Shown: positions 7,956-16,362 of the stretch, piece by piece | Numbering within the stretch: the first letter of the stretch is position 1 | How the letters are laid out: the number at the start of each line of letters is the position of its first letter | Source: a virus | DNA length: 48,621 nucleotides | IMG/VR virus record: IMGVR_UViG_3300014838_001990 | Location: 1 to 48,621 of that record | Reading direction: 5' to 3' (one strand) | Notes under the pieces: generated by a model | Databases searched by the model: none | Seen by the model: the letters and a program-made list of their open reading frames with translations, nothing else | What the model was told of the DNA's origin: nothing | Made by a program: the position numbers and the translations under genes

Positions 7956-10447
7956 AATTAAACCAGCTTCTTGCAGTAAACAGCTGGAAGAGATGGACAG
8001 CCGTGTGTGCTGTGGTTCTGGCAATGGCGGTAACACTGGTCTCCCAGACCACGCAGCGCCCCAACCGGATTACGCAGGAGCTGAACTCGGGGCCAGTGGT
8101 GACACTCTCGGGAACTGTACATCCACTGATACGGCAGGCGAGTGACCTGGGCGAGGCGAACCCCGGCATGCGGCTGGAGGCGATGACGCTGAACACTGCG
8201 CCAAGCGTGGCCGAGAAGGCGGAGCTGGATGCTCTTGTGGAGGCGCAGCAGAATCCGAAGTCGGCTCAATATCACCAGTGGTTGACGCAGGAGGAGTTCG
8301 GAGCGCGATTTGGACTGACAGAGCCAGACCTGAGCCCGGTGACGGGTTGGCTGGAGAAGCAGGGATTCACGGTGAAGGGCGTGGCGCCGTCGCGCAACCT
8401 GATTACGTTTTCCGGAACGGTGGCGCAGGCGGAGTTGGCCTTCCGCACCCAGATTCATCAGTACAGGACCGGCCTCGACACGCGCATCAGCAACGCGACG
8501 GAGATCGCGATTCCACAGGGGTTGGCCAACGTGGTGGCAGGGGTTGGCGGGCTGAGCGGCTTTCGTCCGAAGCCGAGGGCGGTCGTGAAACATCCAGATC
8601 CGCAATTCACCTCACAGTTCTCGGGGAATCACTTCCTGGCGCCGGGCGACTGGGCGACCATCTATAACGTTACCCCGATCTACAGCGCGGGCTACACCGG
8701 CACTGGGATGCATGTGGGTATAGCCGGGCAGACCTACTTTCCGCCGGAGGACATCGATGATTTCCGCGCCGCCGCCGGGCTAAGCGCGACGAAGTTAAAC
8801 ATGGTCTGCATCAGCACGGCGAACTGCACCGACGTGGCGGGCGAAAGCGTTGGCGATATCGGCGAGGCGGACCTGGACGTGGAATGGTCGGGCGGCATCG
8901 CCAAAAACGCGACGGTGGACTTCGTCTATGCCGCCGCCGATGATTCGGATCAGGACGTGTTCAGTGCCGCGGTCTACCTGGTGACGACCTACAAGGTAGG
9001 TGGCGCAGTGGTACCCGTCATCAGCATCAGCTATGGGGGTTGCGAGACGCTATTCTCGGCGAACCAGAGAACCGTGTTCGATGGGTTTCTGGAGGAAGCC
9101 GTGGCGCAGGGACAGTCGGTGCTGAACTCCTCGGGCGACGCGGGAGCGGCAGGCTGCGACCAGGGGAATACCATCGCCACGCAAGGGGCGGTTGCGGACT
9201 ATCCGGCCTCCAGCCCATATGTGACCGGCGTTGGCGGAACGACGTTCAGCGCCGATGGAAGCACCGGCAGCCCTGAGCCGGGTGCGAATGAGTACTGGAG
9301 ATACAGCAGTACAGCCGACATCATCAGCTCAGCGCTGCAATACATTCCGGAGACGAGTTGGAACGACACGGCCTACGATCAGTCGCTCGATCCAACCAAT
9401 ACGCTGGTCTCCGGCGGCGGCGGAGCGAGTATCTACTATGCCATGCCAAACTGGCAGTGGGCTCCGAGCAACTTCAGCGGGGCGCCGGCGCGCTTTGTGC
9501 CCGACGTTGCCTTCTCTGCATCAGCCGATCACGACCCCTACCTTTTATGCACGCAGAATTTCACCTCCGCCACCGACCCATCGCAGACGGACGGTCCAAG
9601 CTGCGTAGACGGCTTCCGCTACTCGAACACTGACCTGATGACGGCGGGCGGAACTTCAGCTTCCTCGCCCTCGTTTGCGGGAATGCTGACCCTTCTTGTG
9701 GAGAAGTACGGCAAGCAGGGAAACTTCAATCAGACGCTCTACACCCTGGCGGCAAAACCGACGAACTATGCGGCGGTCTTCCACGACATCACGACGGGCA
9801 GCAACGCGCAGCCCTGTACCACGGGATCAACGGGTTGCGTGGGCGGGCTGGTGGGTTATGAGGCCACGGCCGGCTATGACCTGGTGACGGGATTGGGTTC
9901 GATTAACGGCGGCGCGCTGTATGCGGCGCTGGCGCCTCCGACGTACACATTGGTCGCATCCTCGAGTTCGATTACGATCCCCGCCGGGAGCAACGCGCGG
10001 TTTAGCCTCAACCTGACCGCAACCAACTTCACGGGGACGGTTTCGTTTGCGACCAGCGTCAGTTCGATCAATGGCACGCCATCGGCGGTCTCAGCGAGTG
10101 CGCCTTCGGTCAGCTTCGCCTCCGGCACGACGGGAAACTCCACGCTGATGATCACGACCACGACGAGTGCGGCCAAGCACTCGCCGCGGCTTCCGTGGAA
10201 GAGCGGCGGGGCGGTGATGTTCTGCGCGGTGCTGCTGGGTGCTCCGTTTACGCGGCGCCAAAAGCGGGCGCTGGCCGTGCTATTGACGGCGCTGGCGATC
10301 TTGGCGGCGGGCTTGCTTGTAGCCTGCGGCGGAAGCGGCGGCAGTTCGACGCCATCGCCACAGATGTACACGGTGACGGTGACTCCGACGGGATCCGGCA
10401 CGGTGATGAATCCGGCGGCGGTTACCGTAACAGTGACCGTCCAGTGA
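7952..10447 (+). CDS. Secreted S53 (sedolisin/kumamolisin) peptidase
   Basis: 831 aa. An N-terminal signal-like hydrophobic segment (about 15-32) is followed by a pro-kumamolisin activation domain (about 40-200). The S53 catalytic domain (about 215-650) shows E305 and D309 (GEADLDVE), the oxyanion aspartate D396 (SSGDAG), the nucleophile S569 in GGTSASSP, and a DLVTGLGS calcium-site motif near its end. After this comes an Ig-like stretch and a C-terminal hydrophobic helix ending in LLVACGG, then a Ser/Thr/Pro-rich tail. Sedolisins are acid-stable secreted endopeptidases and are expanded in Acidobacteriota with this kind of tail. It looks like ordinary host content between the defence block and the integrase. 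Confidence 0.92.
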   Translation: MKLNQLLAVNSWKRWTAVCAVVLAMAVTLVSQTTQRPNRITQELNSGPVVTLSGTVHPLIRQASDLGEANPGMRLEAMTLNTAPSVAEKAELDALVEAQQNPKSAQYHQWLTQEEFGARFGLTEPDLSPVTGWLEKQGFTVKGVAPSRNLITFSGTVAQAELAFRTQIHQYRTGLDTRISNATEIAIPQGLANVVAGVGGLSGFRPKPRAVVKHPDPQFTSQFSGNHFLAPGDWATIYNVTPIYSAGYTGTGMHVGIAGQTYFPPEDIDDFRAAAGLSATKLNMVCISTANCTDVAGESVGDIGEADLDVEWSGGIAKNATVDFVYAAADDSDQDVFSAAVYLVTTYKVGGAVVPVISISYGGCETLFSANQRTVFDGFLEEAVAQGQSVLNSSGDAGAAGCDQGNTIATQGAVADYPASSPYVTGVGGTTFSADGSTGSPEPGANEYWRYSSTADIISSALQYIPETSWNDTAYDQSLDPTNTLVSGGGGASIYYAMPNWQWAPSNFSGAPARFVPDVAFSASADHDPYLLCTQNFTSATDPSQTDGPSCVDGFRYSNTDLMTAGGTSASSPSFAGMLTLLVEKYGKQGNFNQTLYTLAAKPTNYAAVFHDITTGSNAQPCTTGSTGCVGGLVGYEATAGYDLVTGLGSINGGALYAALAPPTYTLVASSSSITIPAGSNARFSLNLTATNFTGTVSFATSVSSINGTPSAVSASAPSVSFASGTTGNSTLMITTTTSAAKHSPRLPWKSGGAVMFCAVLLGAPFTRRQKRALAVLLTALAILAAGLLVACGGSGGSSTPSPQMYTVTVTPTGSGTVMNPAAVTVTVTVQ

Positions 10448-10555
10448 GATTTGATTTGAACGAAAAGCCGCGCCCTCGCAGGCTGTCACGAATTAGCTGC
10501 CGGGTGTCGAGTGTTCAATTGGTTACATATGCCATATTTAGCGGAGAGGATTTGG

Positions 10556-10840
10556 ATGGCTGAGATGGGTCACTCAGGTCATGACGTCACCGCACATCCA
10601 GAGCACCAGTTCATTGACTCCAAAGAACTCGCGCGTCGTTGGACACTACCGGAGTCGTGGATTCGTGATCAAGTGCGCGCTCGCGCGAGCGATCCTATCC
10701 CGCACGTGCGATTCGGTAAATATGTTCGATTCCGCTGGGGCAGTTCGGAACTCAACGGATGGGCAGAGCGGCGTATAGTAGGCATTGGTAACAAAACAAG
10801 GGGGTGGGAAGGGTCTTCGCCCAGGAGGGGCAATGAGTAG
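10556..10840 (+). CDS. Excisionase/AlpA-like DNA-binding protein
   Basis: 94 aa from ATG 10556, preferred over ATG 10511 because GGAGAGG lies 7 nt upstream. The core FIDSKELARRWTLPESWIRDQVR is a winged-helix helix-turn-helix of the MerR/excisionase type (HTH_17), followed by the conserved PHVRFGKYVRF wing. Its last 8 bases overlap the downstream integrase start, the usual arrangement of a directionality factor with its integrase. It would bind near the attachment site and bias recombination toward excision. Confidence 0.75.
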   Translation: MAEMGHSGHDVTAHPEHQFIDSKELARRWTLPESWIRDQVRARASDPIPHVRFGKYVRFRWGSSELNGWAERRIVGIGNKTRGWEGSSPRRGNE

Positions 10841-12005
10841 GACCCAACACCACCAAAAAGGATACATATTTCGCAAGGGCGGTTTTTGGTACTTGCGCTA
10901 TAGGGAGTTCGTTGCCACATCGGACGGCACGATTAAACAAGCTCAGAAGTGTCGTAATTTGTGTTCAGCAGGTGGTCCACAAGGGACCAAGGCGGCTGCA
11001 AAGCGTGTTGCGGATGAGTTTCTGCGAGCGATCAACGACGGGAGCATCAGGCCGGAAAACGCCGTCACTCTGTCTGCGTTTATATCCGACCAGTATCTGC
11101 CGTATGTGGAGCGTGAGAAAAGGCCTTCCACCTATTGCGGGTATCGGAAGATCTTTAAAGGATACTTGCAGAGGAGCTGCGAACGGCCGCTTCGCGATTT
11201 CCACACGGTCGATTGCGAGCGGCTGCTCACTAGCATCGCACAAGAGTACGACGTTAATCGCACGTCTCTTGCCCACATCAAGCATTTCCTCAGTGGCGTC
11301 TTTCGGTATGCGTCGCGAATGGGGGTACTAAGAATGCCAAATCCGGTCAGGGATGTATGTCTCCCCAAGGCGCGTTGCAGCGGGGTAACACACGCATATT
11401 CCTTGTTGGAGATAGAAAGCATTCTTGGTCTGGTACCGGATCCCGCGCGAACGGCGATCGCGGTGGCAGCGTTCACGGGCCTTAGAAAAGGCGAGTTGCG
11501 CGGTCTGCAACTTGCGGATTACGATGGCCAGCTTATTCACGTAGAGCGCAGCGTTTGGAAGGCGCACGTGGGTGACCCGAAGGGGAAACGTGGGAAGGGT
11601 GCAGTGCCGGTTATTGCTCCACTCGCGGAGAGGATCGAGGCACACATAAGAGCCTTCGGTCCTAAACTCTATCTTTTCGAGACCATGAATGGCAAGCCGG
11701 CTGATCTGGACTACATGACGCGCAAGGTCATTGTGCCCACGCTGAAAATCGCAAGGATACAGTGGCACGGTTGGCACGCTTTTCGCAGAGGTTTGGCAAC
11801 CAACCTTCACGAGCTGGGAGTGCAAGACATCGTGATCCAGGCAATCTTGCGGCACAGCGATGTCGCCGTTACCCGGGAGTCGTACATTAAACGGGACGGG
11901 GCAGATCCTCGAAGCTTGGCCGCCATGAAGGCTCTGGAAAACGAACTGTGCAACCACTGTGCAACCGTTGCACAGGATGAAACGAAAGAAGTTGTTGTAA
12001 ACTAA
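10833..12005 (+). CDS. Tyrosine recombinase / site-specific integrase (first)
   Basis: 390 aa from ATG 10833, which follows AGGAGGGG; an earlier in-frame start at 10785 lacks such a site. It has an N-terminal arm-binding segment (GYIFRKGGFWYLRYRE), a SAM-like core-binding domain and a C-terminal catalytic domain. All key residues are visible: R218 (TGLRKGEL), H315 and R318 (HAFRR), H341 (RHSD) and nucleophile Y351. It is coupled to the excisionase-like gene and ends 25 bp before tRNA-Ser, so it probably recombines at that tRNA. Its element must lie to the left or be decayed. It shows little similarity to the second integrase beyond the catalytic motifs. Confidence 0.9.
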   Translation: MSRTQHHQKGYIFRKGGFWYLRYREFVATSDGTIKQAQKCRNLCSAGGPQGTKAAAKRVADEFLRAINDGSIRPENAVTLSAFISDQYLPYVEREKRPSTYCGYRKIFKGYLQRSCERPLRDFHTVDCERLLTSIAQEYDVNRTSLAHIKHFLSGVFRYASRMGVLRMPNPVRDVCLPKARCSGVTHAYSLLEIESILGLVPDPARTAIAVAAFTGLRKGELRGLQLADYDGQLIHVERSVWKAHVGDPKGKRGKGAVPVIAPLAERIEAHIRAFGPKLYLFETMNGKPADLDYMTRKVIVPTLKIARIQWHGWHAFRRGLATNLHELGVQDIVIQAILRHSDVAVTRESYIKRDGADPRSLAAMKALENELCNHCATVAQDETKEVVVN

Positions 12006-12030
12006 ACAAACTACAGCATGTTTCAAGCGC

Positions 12031-12120
12031 GGAGGGTTGTGTGAGCGGTTGAAACAGGCGGTCTTGAAAACCGCTTTACGGGAAACCGTAACGGGGGTTC
12101 GAATCCCTCACCCTCCGCCA
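12031..12120 (+). tRNA. tRNA-Ser (anticodon UGA), CCA encoded
   Basis: Acceptor stem GGAGGGT (12031-12037) pairs with ACCCTCC (12110-12116). The discriminator G is at 12117 and an encoded CCA at 12118-12120. The anticodon stem GCGGT/ACCGC encloses the loop CTTGAAA with anticodon TGA at 12065-12067. A long class II variable arm (TTTACGGGAAACCGTAA region) and the T-loop GGTTCGAATCC follow. The structure is intact, so the gene is probably functional. It is the likely attachment site for the integrases on both sides. Confidence 0.95.
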
Positions 12121-12241
12121 GTCATTTAGAATGAATAACTTATATGGTATAAGCCACCTTCTTACTACACTTCTTACGATTCCTGAAAAATAGTTCTCTG
12201 CATCTGCCCGCCAACTCGGTATTACCCGTTGGAGGCAATGC

Positions 12242-13441
12242 GTGACCAAGAATCGGAGAGTATCCCTTTACATCTATTCAAAGGTAGGCGATGGCTGGAA
12301 ATACCGGAAGGCACCGGAGCGCCCCAAGAACCTGCCGGAAGGCAGTGCCTACGTCATCATGTGGTATGAGGGCGAGGACGCCGATGGAAAGCACCGCAAG
12401 CGGAGCTTGAATGTCGGGCGGCTGGCTGACGTAGCCAAAGTTGAAATCACAAAGAAGAAGGCGGCGTTGCTCAACCGGATTGTGGAGGGGAAGGACACCC
12501 CGGAGCCGGAACCTACCCCTGCCGCCCCGCTGGATAGTCCCCAGTTCATCACCGATGCCGTGAAAAATTACTTACAGGACTGCGAGGATCGCATTGGGAA
12601 TTCCGGCTACGGTTTCTCAAAGCGGACTCTGGTCTCGTACCGCAGACACCTTGCCTACCTGACAGACTTCGCACCCGCTACATCGCTGGCGGACATGGAT
12701 GAGGCGTTCTTCAAAAAGTACCGCCGCTGGCTTCGGGAACACCCCAACAAATTCAGCGACCGCACCTGCCATAACATTTTGCTGACGGCGAATACATTGG
12801 CACGGGTCAACGGTAATGAGAAGGGAAAGAAAATACTTGCGGAGATGAGTTTTCCGCCGAAGCCCTGCCGGGTCTACACGGATGAGGAGCTTGAGAAATT
12901 CTTCTCTTCGTGCTCTCCCGACGAAGCGTTGATCTACAAGTTTTTCCTGCATTCGATGGGACGGGAGCAGGAAGTCGCCAACACGGAAGTTCAAGACTTC
13001 AATTTTAAGAGCAATGTACTCCACATCTGCCCAAAGCTGGATAGAGGCTTCCGGCTGAAAAGCCAGAAGGGGCAAGCGGCATTGGGGCGCTATGTCCCCA
13101 TCCCAGCTTCTCTCATGCGTAAATTGCAGGAGCACTGCAAGGGCAAGCGTGAGCGTGATCTGGTGTTCCCCAATGCCGGAGGCGGGGTGGAAGGTCATTT
13201 CCTGCGGAAGTGCCAGCGCATCGCCAAGTGTGCGGGTCTAACCGGGTTTGAACTTCATGCCTTTCGGAAAACTGGGGCTACGAAGCTGCATCGGGCTGGA
13301 GCCAAAATCCGGGACATCTCGGCGTGGTTGGGGCACAAGGATACGAAGACCACTCAAATTTATTTGGGGGTGTCCGACGCCGCCGACGAAGCCTGTCAAA
13401 CATTCGTCAACAATACGCCGCTGGCTGCGATGTTTGGGTGA
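12242..13441 (+). CDS. int: Tyrosine recombinase / phage integrase (second)
   Basis: 399 aa with a GTG start at 12242, supported by GGAGG 7 nt upstream. The N-terminal domain carries a basic, acidic-Pro linker. The core-binding domain spans roughly residues 100-200. The catalytic domain has R241 (in the unusual context HSMGREQEV), H339 and R342 (HAFRKTG), H365 (GHKD) and Y374 (QIYLG). It sits about 120 bp downstream of tRNA-Ser, the usual place for the integrase of an element inserted at a tRNA 3' end, so it most likely belongs to the prophage that follows. Confidence 0.9.
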   Translation: MTKNRRVSLYIYSKVGDGWKYRKAPERPKNLPEGSAYVIMWYEGEDADGKHRKRSLNVGRLADVAKVEITKKKAALLNRIVEGKDTPEPEPTPAAPLDSPQFITDAVKNYLQDCEDRIGNSGYGFSKRTLVSYRRHLAYLTDFAPATSLADMDEAFFKKYRRWLREHPNKFSDRTCHNILLTANTLARVNGNEKGKKILAEMSFPPKPCRVYTDEELEKFFSSCSPDEALIYKFFLHSMGREQEVANTEVQDFNFKSNVLHICPKLDRGFRLKSQKGQAALGRYVPIPASLMRKLQEHCKGKRERDLVFPNAGGGVEGHFLRKCQRIAKCAGLTGFELHAFRKTGATKLHRAGAKIRDISAWLGHKDTKTTQIYLGVSDAADEACQTFVNNTPLAAMFG

Positions 13442-13463
13442 GAGGCGAACCGGGGAGCTTCGG

Positions 13464-13484
13464 GGGCTGGCTGATTGCCAGCCC
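13464..13484 (+). terminator. Hairpin after the integrase, terminator-like
   Basis: An 8-bp GC-rich stem GGGCTGGC/GCCAGCCC with a 5-nt loop stands 22 bp after the integrase stop, without a strong T run. A second hairpin (AAGCAGGA/TCCTGCTT, 13514-13542) follows. The rest of 13442-13812 contains no gene that I can support. It probably holds termination signals and the promoter of the restriction-modification operon. Confidence 0.4.
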
Positions 13485-13812
13485 GGTTCAACGTTTACTT
13501 CACCAGCCTTGAAAAGCAGGAGTTCGTTCAACATTCCTGCTTCCTTTCAGCAGCAACACTGGTAACATCAACAGCTTAGGACTCATGATTTCAATGGCAA
13601 ACAGTCATACCGAACTCGAAAAGCGTTTTTTTATGTGCCGACCAATGGACAAGGGCGGGGGAACCGGGTATTCCTGATCGCAGAAAGCATCCTTGTCGCC
13701 GGAAAACTCGCCCTGGGGGCGTCCATCACCAGCAATCGCATCTGAAATTGCCGATGCGATTGCGATCTCGAAACGGATCATGCAAAAAAAATGAGGGTAG
13801 ATCACAATCATT

Positions 13813-16362
13813 ATGGCTGCAATTCACGACCTCATAAATCAAATCGATGATCCTCTCCTACGTGAGCGACTCACTCGTGAGTGGCAAACTGCCATCCGAG
13901 ACAAGAGATTCGGACTTGTTTTTGAAGAGCATTTGCCAGAACTCTTGCCTTTACATAAAGCCCGCCCTCGGCGGGGGGACTTAGTGTGCAAGAAAAAGGG
14001 ACTTCTTAGAGAGGTATGGCAGGTCCGGCGTGTCAACGATGGCGTTGCGCTCTGCCAAAAACCGTCTCGCAAATCTGGTGGCATGGACGGCAACTCGCAG
14101 CTCGTCCGCTTCCCTGTTGGCGATCTTCTCGTCGTGCAGCAATTCGGTCGGCCAATCTTTCCTGCCTTAACTCCCGTGGACGCTGTTGCGAACGGGCCAG
14201 CCGACGCCCCATGGCACACCTTAATCGAGGCGGACAACTACCACGCTTTGCAACTCTTGGATTACCTCTATGCGGGTAAGGTGGATTGCATTTACATCGA
14301 CCCGCCCTACAACACCGGAGCCAGGGATTGGAAGTACAACAACGACTACGTTGATGAGAATGACGCTTGGCGGCACTCGAAATGGCTCACCTTCATGGAG
14401 AAGCGGCTCAAACTAGCGCAACGTCTATTAAAGCCGGACACTGGGGTGCTCATTGTGACTATTGACGAGCACGAAGTGCATCATCTTGGGATGTTGTTGG
14501 AGCAGCTATTCCCCAACATGTATCGTCAGATGGTAACAATCGTTACTACACCGGGTGGAGTTACCCAGGGACGGTTCTCACGGGTAGAGGAGTATGCACT
14601 TTTCTGTTTCAACTCAGAGGCATTCACGGCCTCAAGCCATGATGATCTCCTATCATCAGAAAACGGCAAGAAGGTTGCAGCGGCTCAGGATGTATGGCAA
14701 TCCCTCATCCGCCGAGGAGTTGGCTCGCAACGTGAAGACCGTCCGGGAATGTTTTTCCCGATCAGCATTGACCCAACGACCCGACAAATCCTCGGAGCAG
14801 GGAGCCCTTTGCCTTTAAGCAAAGAACCAAACTGGGGCCCTGCGGTAAAAAGGACGATTGCGTGGCCTGTTCGTTCAGACGGAGCACTCGGTCGATGGCG
14901 AGTTGGACCGGAGACCTTCAACAGCCTTCTCAAAAGAGGCTACGTGAAACTTGGAGGATATGACGAGAAAAGAAGAACATGGACCGTCTTATACCTTCAG
15001 CGGAAAGCCATAGCCGAGATCGAAGACGGAACGCTACAAGTCATCTCAAGGGATGCAGTCACAAACACTGTTGTTTTAGGGCATGGTGTCGGTTCAGAGC
15101 AACTGAAACCGATCAAAACGGTCTGGAACAGATCTACACATCATGCAGGCAGCCATGGCTCAACCCTACTACGAAACATTTTTGGTGAGAGCAGCCGATT
15201 CTCTTATCCAAAATCAATCTATGCCACTCGTGACACGCTCGCCGCTATTGTACGAGACAAGCCAAATGCGCTGATTTTGGATTTCTTTGCGGGCAGTGGG
15301 ACCACGCTCAATGCAGTAAACTTGCTCAACGCCAGCGACAATGGGAAACGCCGCTGCATACTCGTCACAAATAATGAGGTATCGGCAGAGGAAGCAGAGC
15401 GTCTCCGTGTGCAAGGGTTTGGGCCAGGCGACCCTGAATGGGAGAGCGCTGGAATCTGCCAGTCTGTGACTTGGCCTCGATCTAAATTTACGATTGTCGG
15501 CAGTCGGGATGATGGGACACCACTGCCCGGAAGCTACATGACGGGACGATACCTCGAAGCGGAAATGCCTCGCAAATTCACTCAGCTTGGCTTCGTTGAT
15601 TCCGCATCTTTAAACAAACCAGCGTCCAGGAAACAACTGATTTCGCTTTTAAACGATCTTCCTCAATCTTTAGTGGAGAAAGCTCCTTTTTTCGTCGTGT
15701 CACCGAAGCACACAACTAGCATCTTGTTTGACATTGCCAAAGCTGAAGAGTGGATCGCCGCATTAGAGGGTCAAGAACACATCACAGACTTCTATATCGT
15801 GACATCGAACAAGAAATTATTCGATGTCACGAAAACTCAGGTCATTGAGATGCTCGGGCCATCCCTTATCAAAGAAGAAGAAAAGCGTCCACTGGCAAGC
15901 GGGTTTGCCTCCAACTGCGTTTACCTGCGCATGGAGTTCTTAGACAAAGATCATGTCGCACTTAACCGTGCCTTCAGAGAGCTACTTCCACTGCTGTGGT
16001 TGAAGGCGGGAGCCGTGGGTTCGCAGCCTCGTTTAGCAACAGGGACTCCTCCAGAATGGTTTGTACCAGAGGCAAATAACTTCGCAGTCTTGCTAAAAGA
16101 AACGGCCTTTGGCTCGCTGCGTGCGGTGCTGAAGAAGAGACCGAAGGTTGGGTACGTGTACGTCGTGACCGATGCCAATGAATCATTTAAAGATATGCAA
16201 GCTGAACTGATAGAAGTTCTCGGCACAGACGACCGGGCTCCCGAAGTGATTCAACTGTATCGAGACTATCTGTTGAATTTCATGATCAACAAAGCTTCGG
16301 ATAGCGAGGGTGAACTGATGTCCACTGACAGAGGGGTGCAAAATGAAGCTCCCACTCTTTGA
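13813..16362 (+). CDS. mod: Type III-like DNA methyltransferase (Mod)
   Basis: 849 aa. The beta-class order of motifs is visible: the catalytic DPPYNTG motif at residues 163-169 precedes the SAM-binding DFFAGSGT motif near 490-497. The region between them (about 200-480) is the likely target-recognition part. The methylated base is expected to be N6-adenine. The long C-terminus (about 550-849) has no motif that I recognise. The ATG at 13813 has only a weak upstream GAGGG. Its last 20 bp overlap the Res gene, giving a two-gene operon. Placed directly behind the integrase, it looks like cargo or a superinfection-exclusion gene of the element. Confidence 0.88.
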   Translation: MAAIHDLINQIDDPLLRERLTREWQTAIRDKRFGLVFEEHLPELLPLHKARPRRGDLVCKKKGLLREVWQVRRVNDGVALCQKPSRKSGGMDGNSQLVRFPVGDLLVVQQFGRPIFPALTPVDAVANGPADAPWHTLIEADNYHALQLLDYLYAGKVDCIYIDPPYNTGARDWKYNNDYVDENDAWRHSKWLTFMEKRLKLAQRLLKPDTGVLIVTIDEHEVHHLGMLLEQLFPNMYRQMVTIVTTPGGVTQGRFSRVEEYALFCFNSEAFTASSHDDLLSSENGKKVAAAQDVWQSLIRRGVGSQREDRPGMFFPISIDPTTRQILGAGSPLPLSKEPNWGPAVKRTIAWPVRSDGALGRWRVGPETFNSLLKRGYVKLGGYDEKRRTWTVLYLQRKAIAEIEDGTLQVISRDAVTNTVVLGHGVGSEQLKPIKTVWNRSTHHAGSHGSTLLRNIFGESSRFSYPKSIYATRDTLAAIVRDKPNALILDFFAGSGTTLNAVNLLNASDNGKRRCILVTNNEVSAEEAERLRVQGFGPGDPEWESAGICQSVTWPRSKFTIVGSRDDGTPLPGSYMTGRYLEAEMPRKFTQLGFVDSASLNKPASRKQLISLLNDLPQSLVEKAPFFVVSPKHTTSILFDIAKAEEWIAALEGQEHITDFYIVTSNKKLFDVTKTQVIEMLGPSLIKEEEKRPLASGFASNCVYLRMEFLDKDHVALNRAFRELLPLLWLKAGAVGSQPRLATGTPPEWFVPEANNFAVLLKETAFGSLRAVLKKRPKVGYVYVVTDANESFKDMQAELIEVLGTDDRAPEVIQLYRDYLLNFMINKASDSEGELMSTDRGVQNEAPTL

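Noticed and set aside
7958-8605. 215-codon minus-strand frame within the S53 gene
   Set aside because: Composition (many Arg/His/Leu) is that of a GC-rich shadow frame, and the plus strand encodes the pro-domain of the peptidase.
11328-12026. 232-codon minus-strand frame over the first integrase
   Set aside because: It is a shadow of the integrase catalytic domain.
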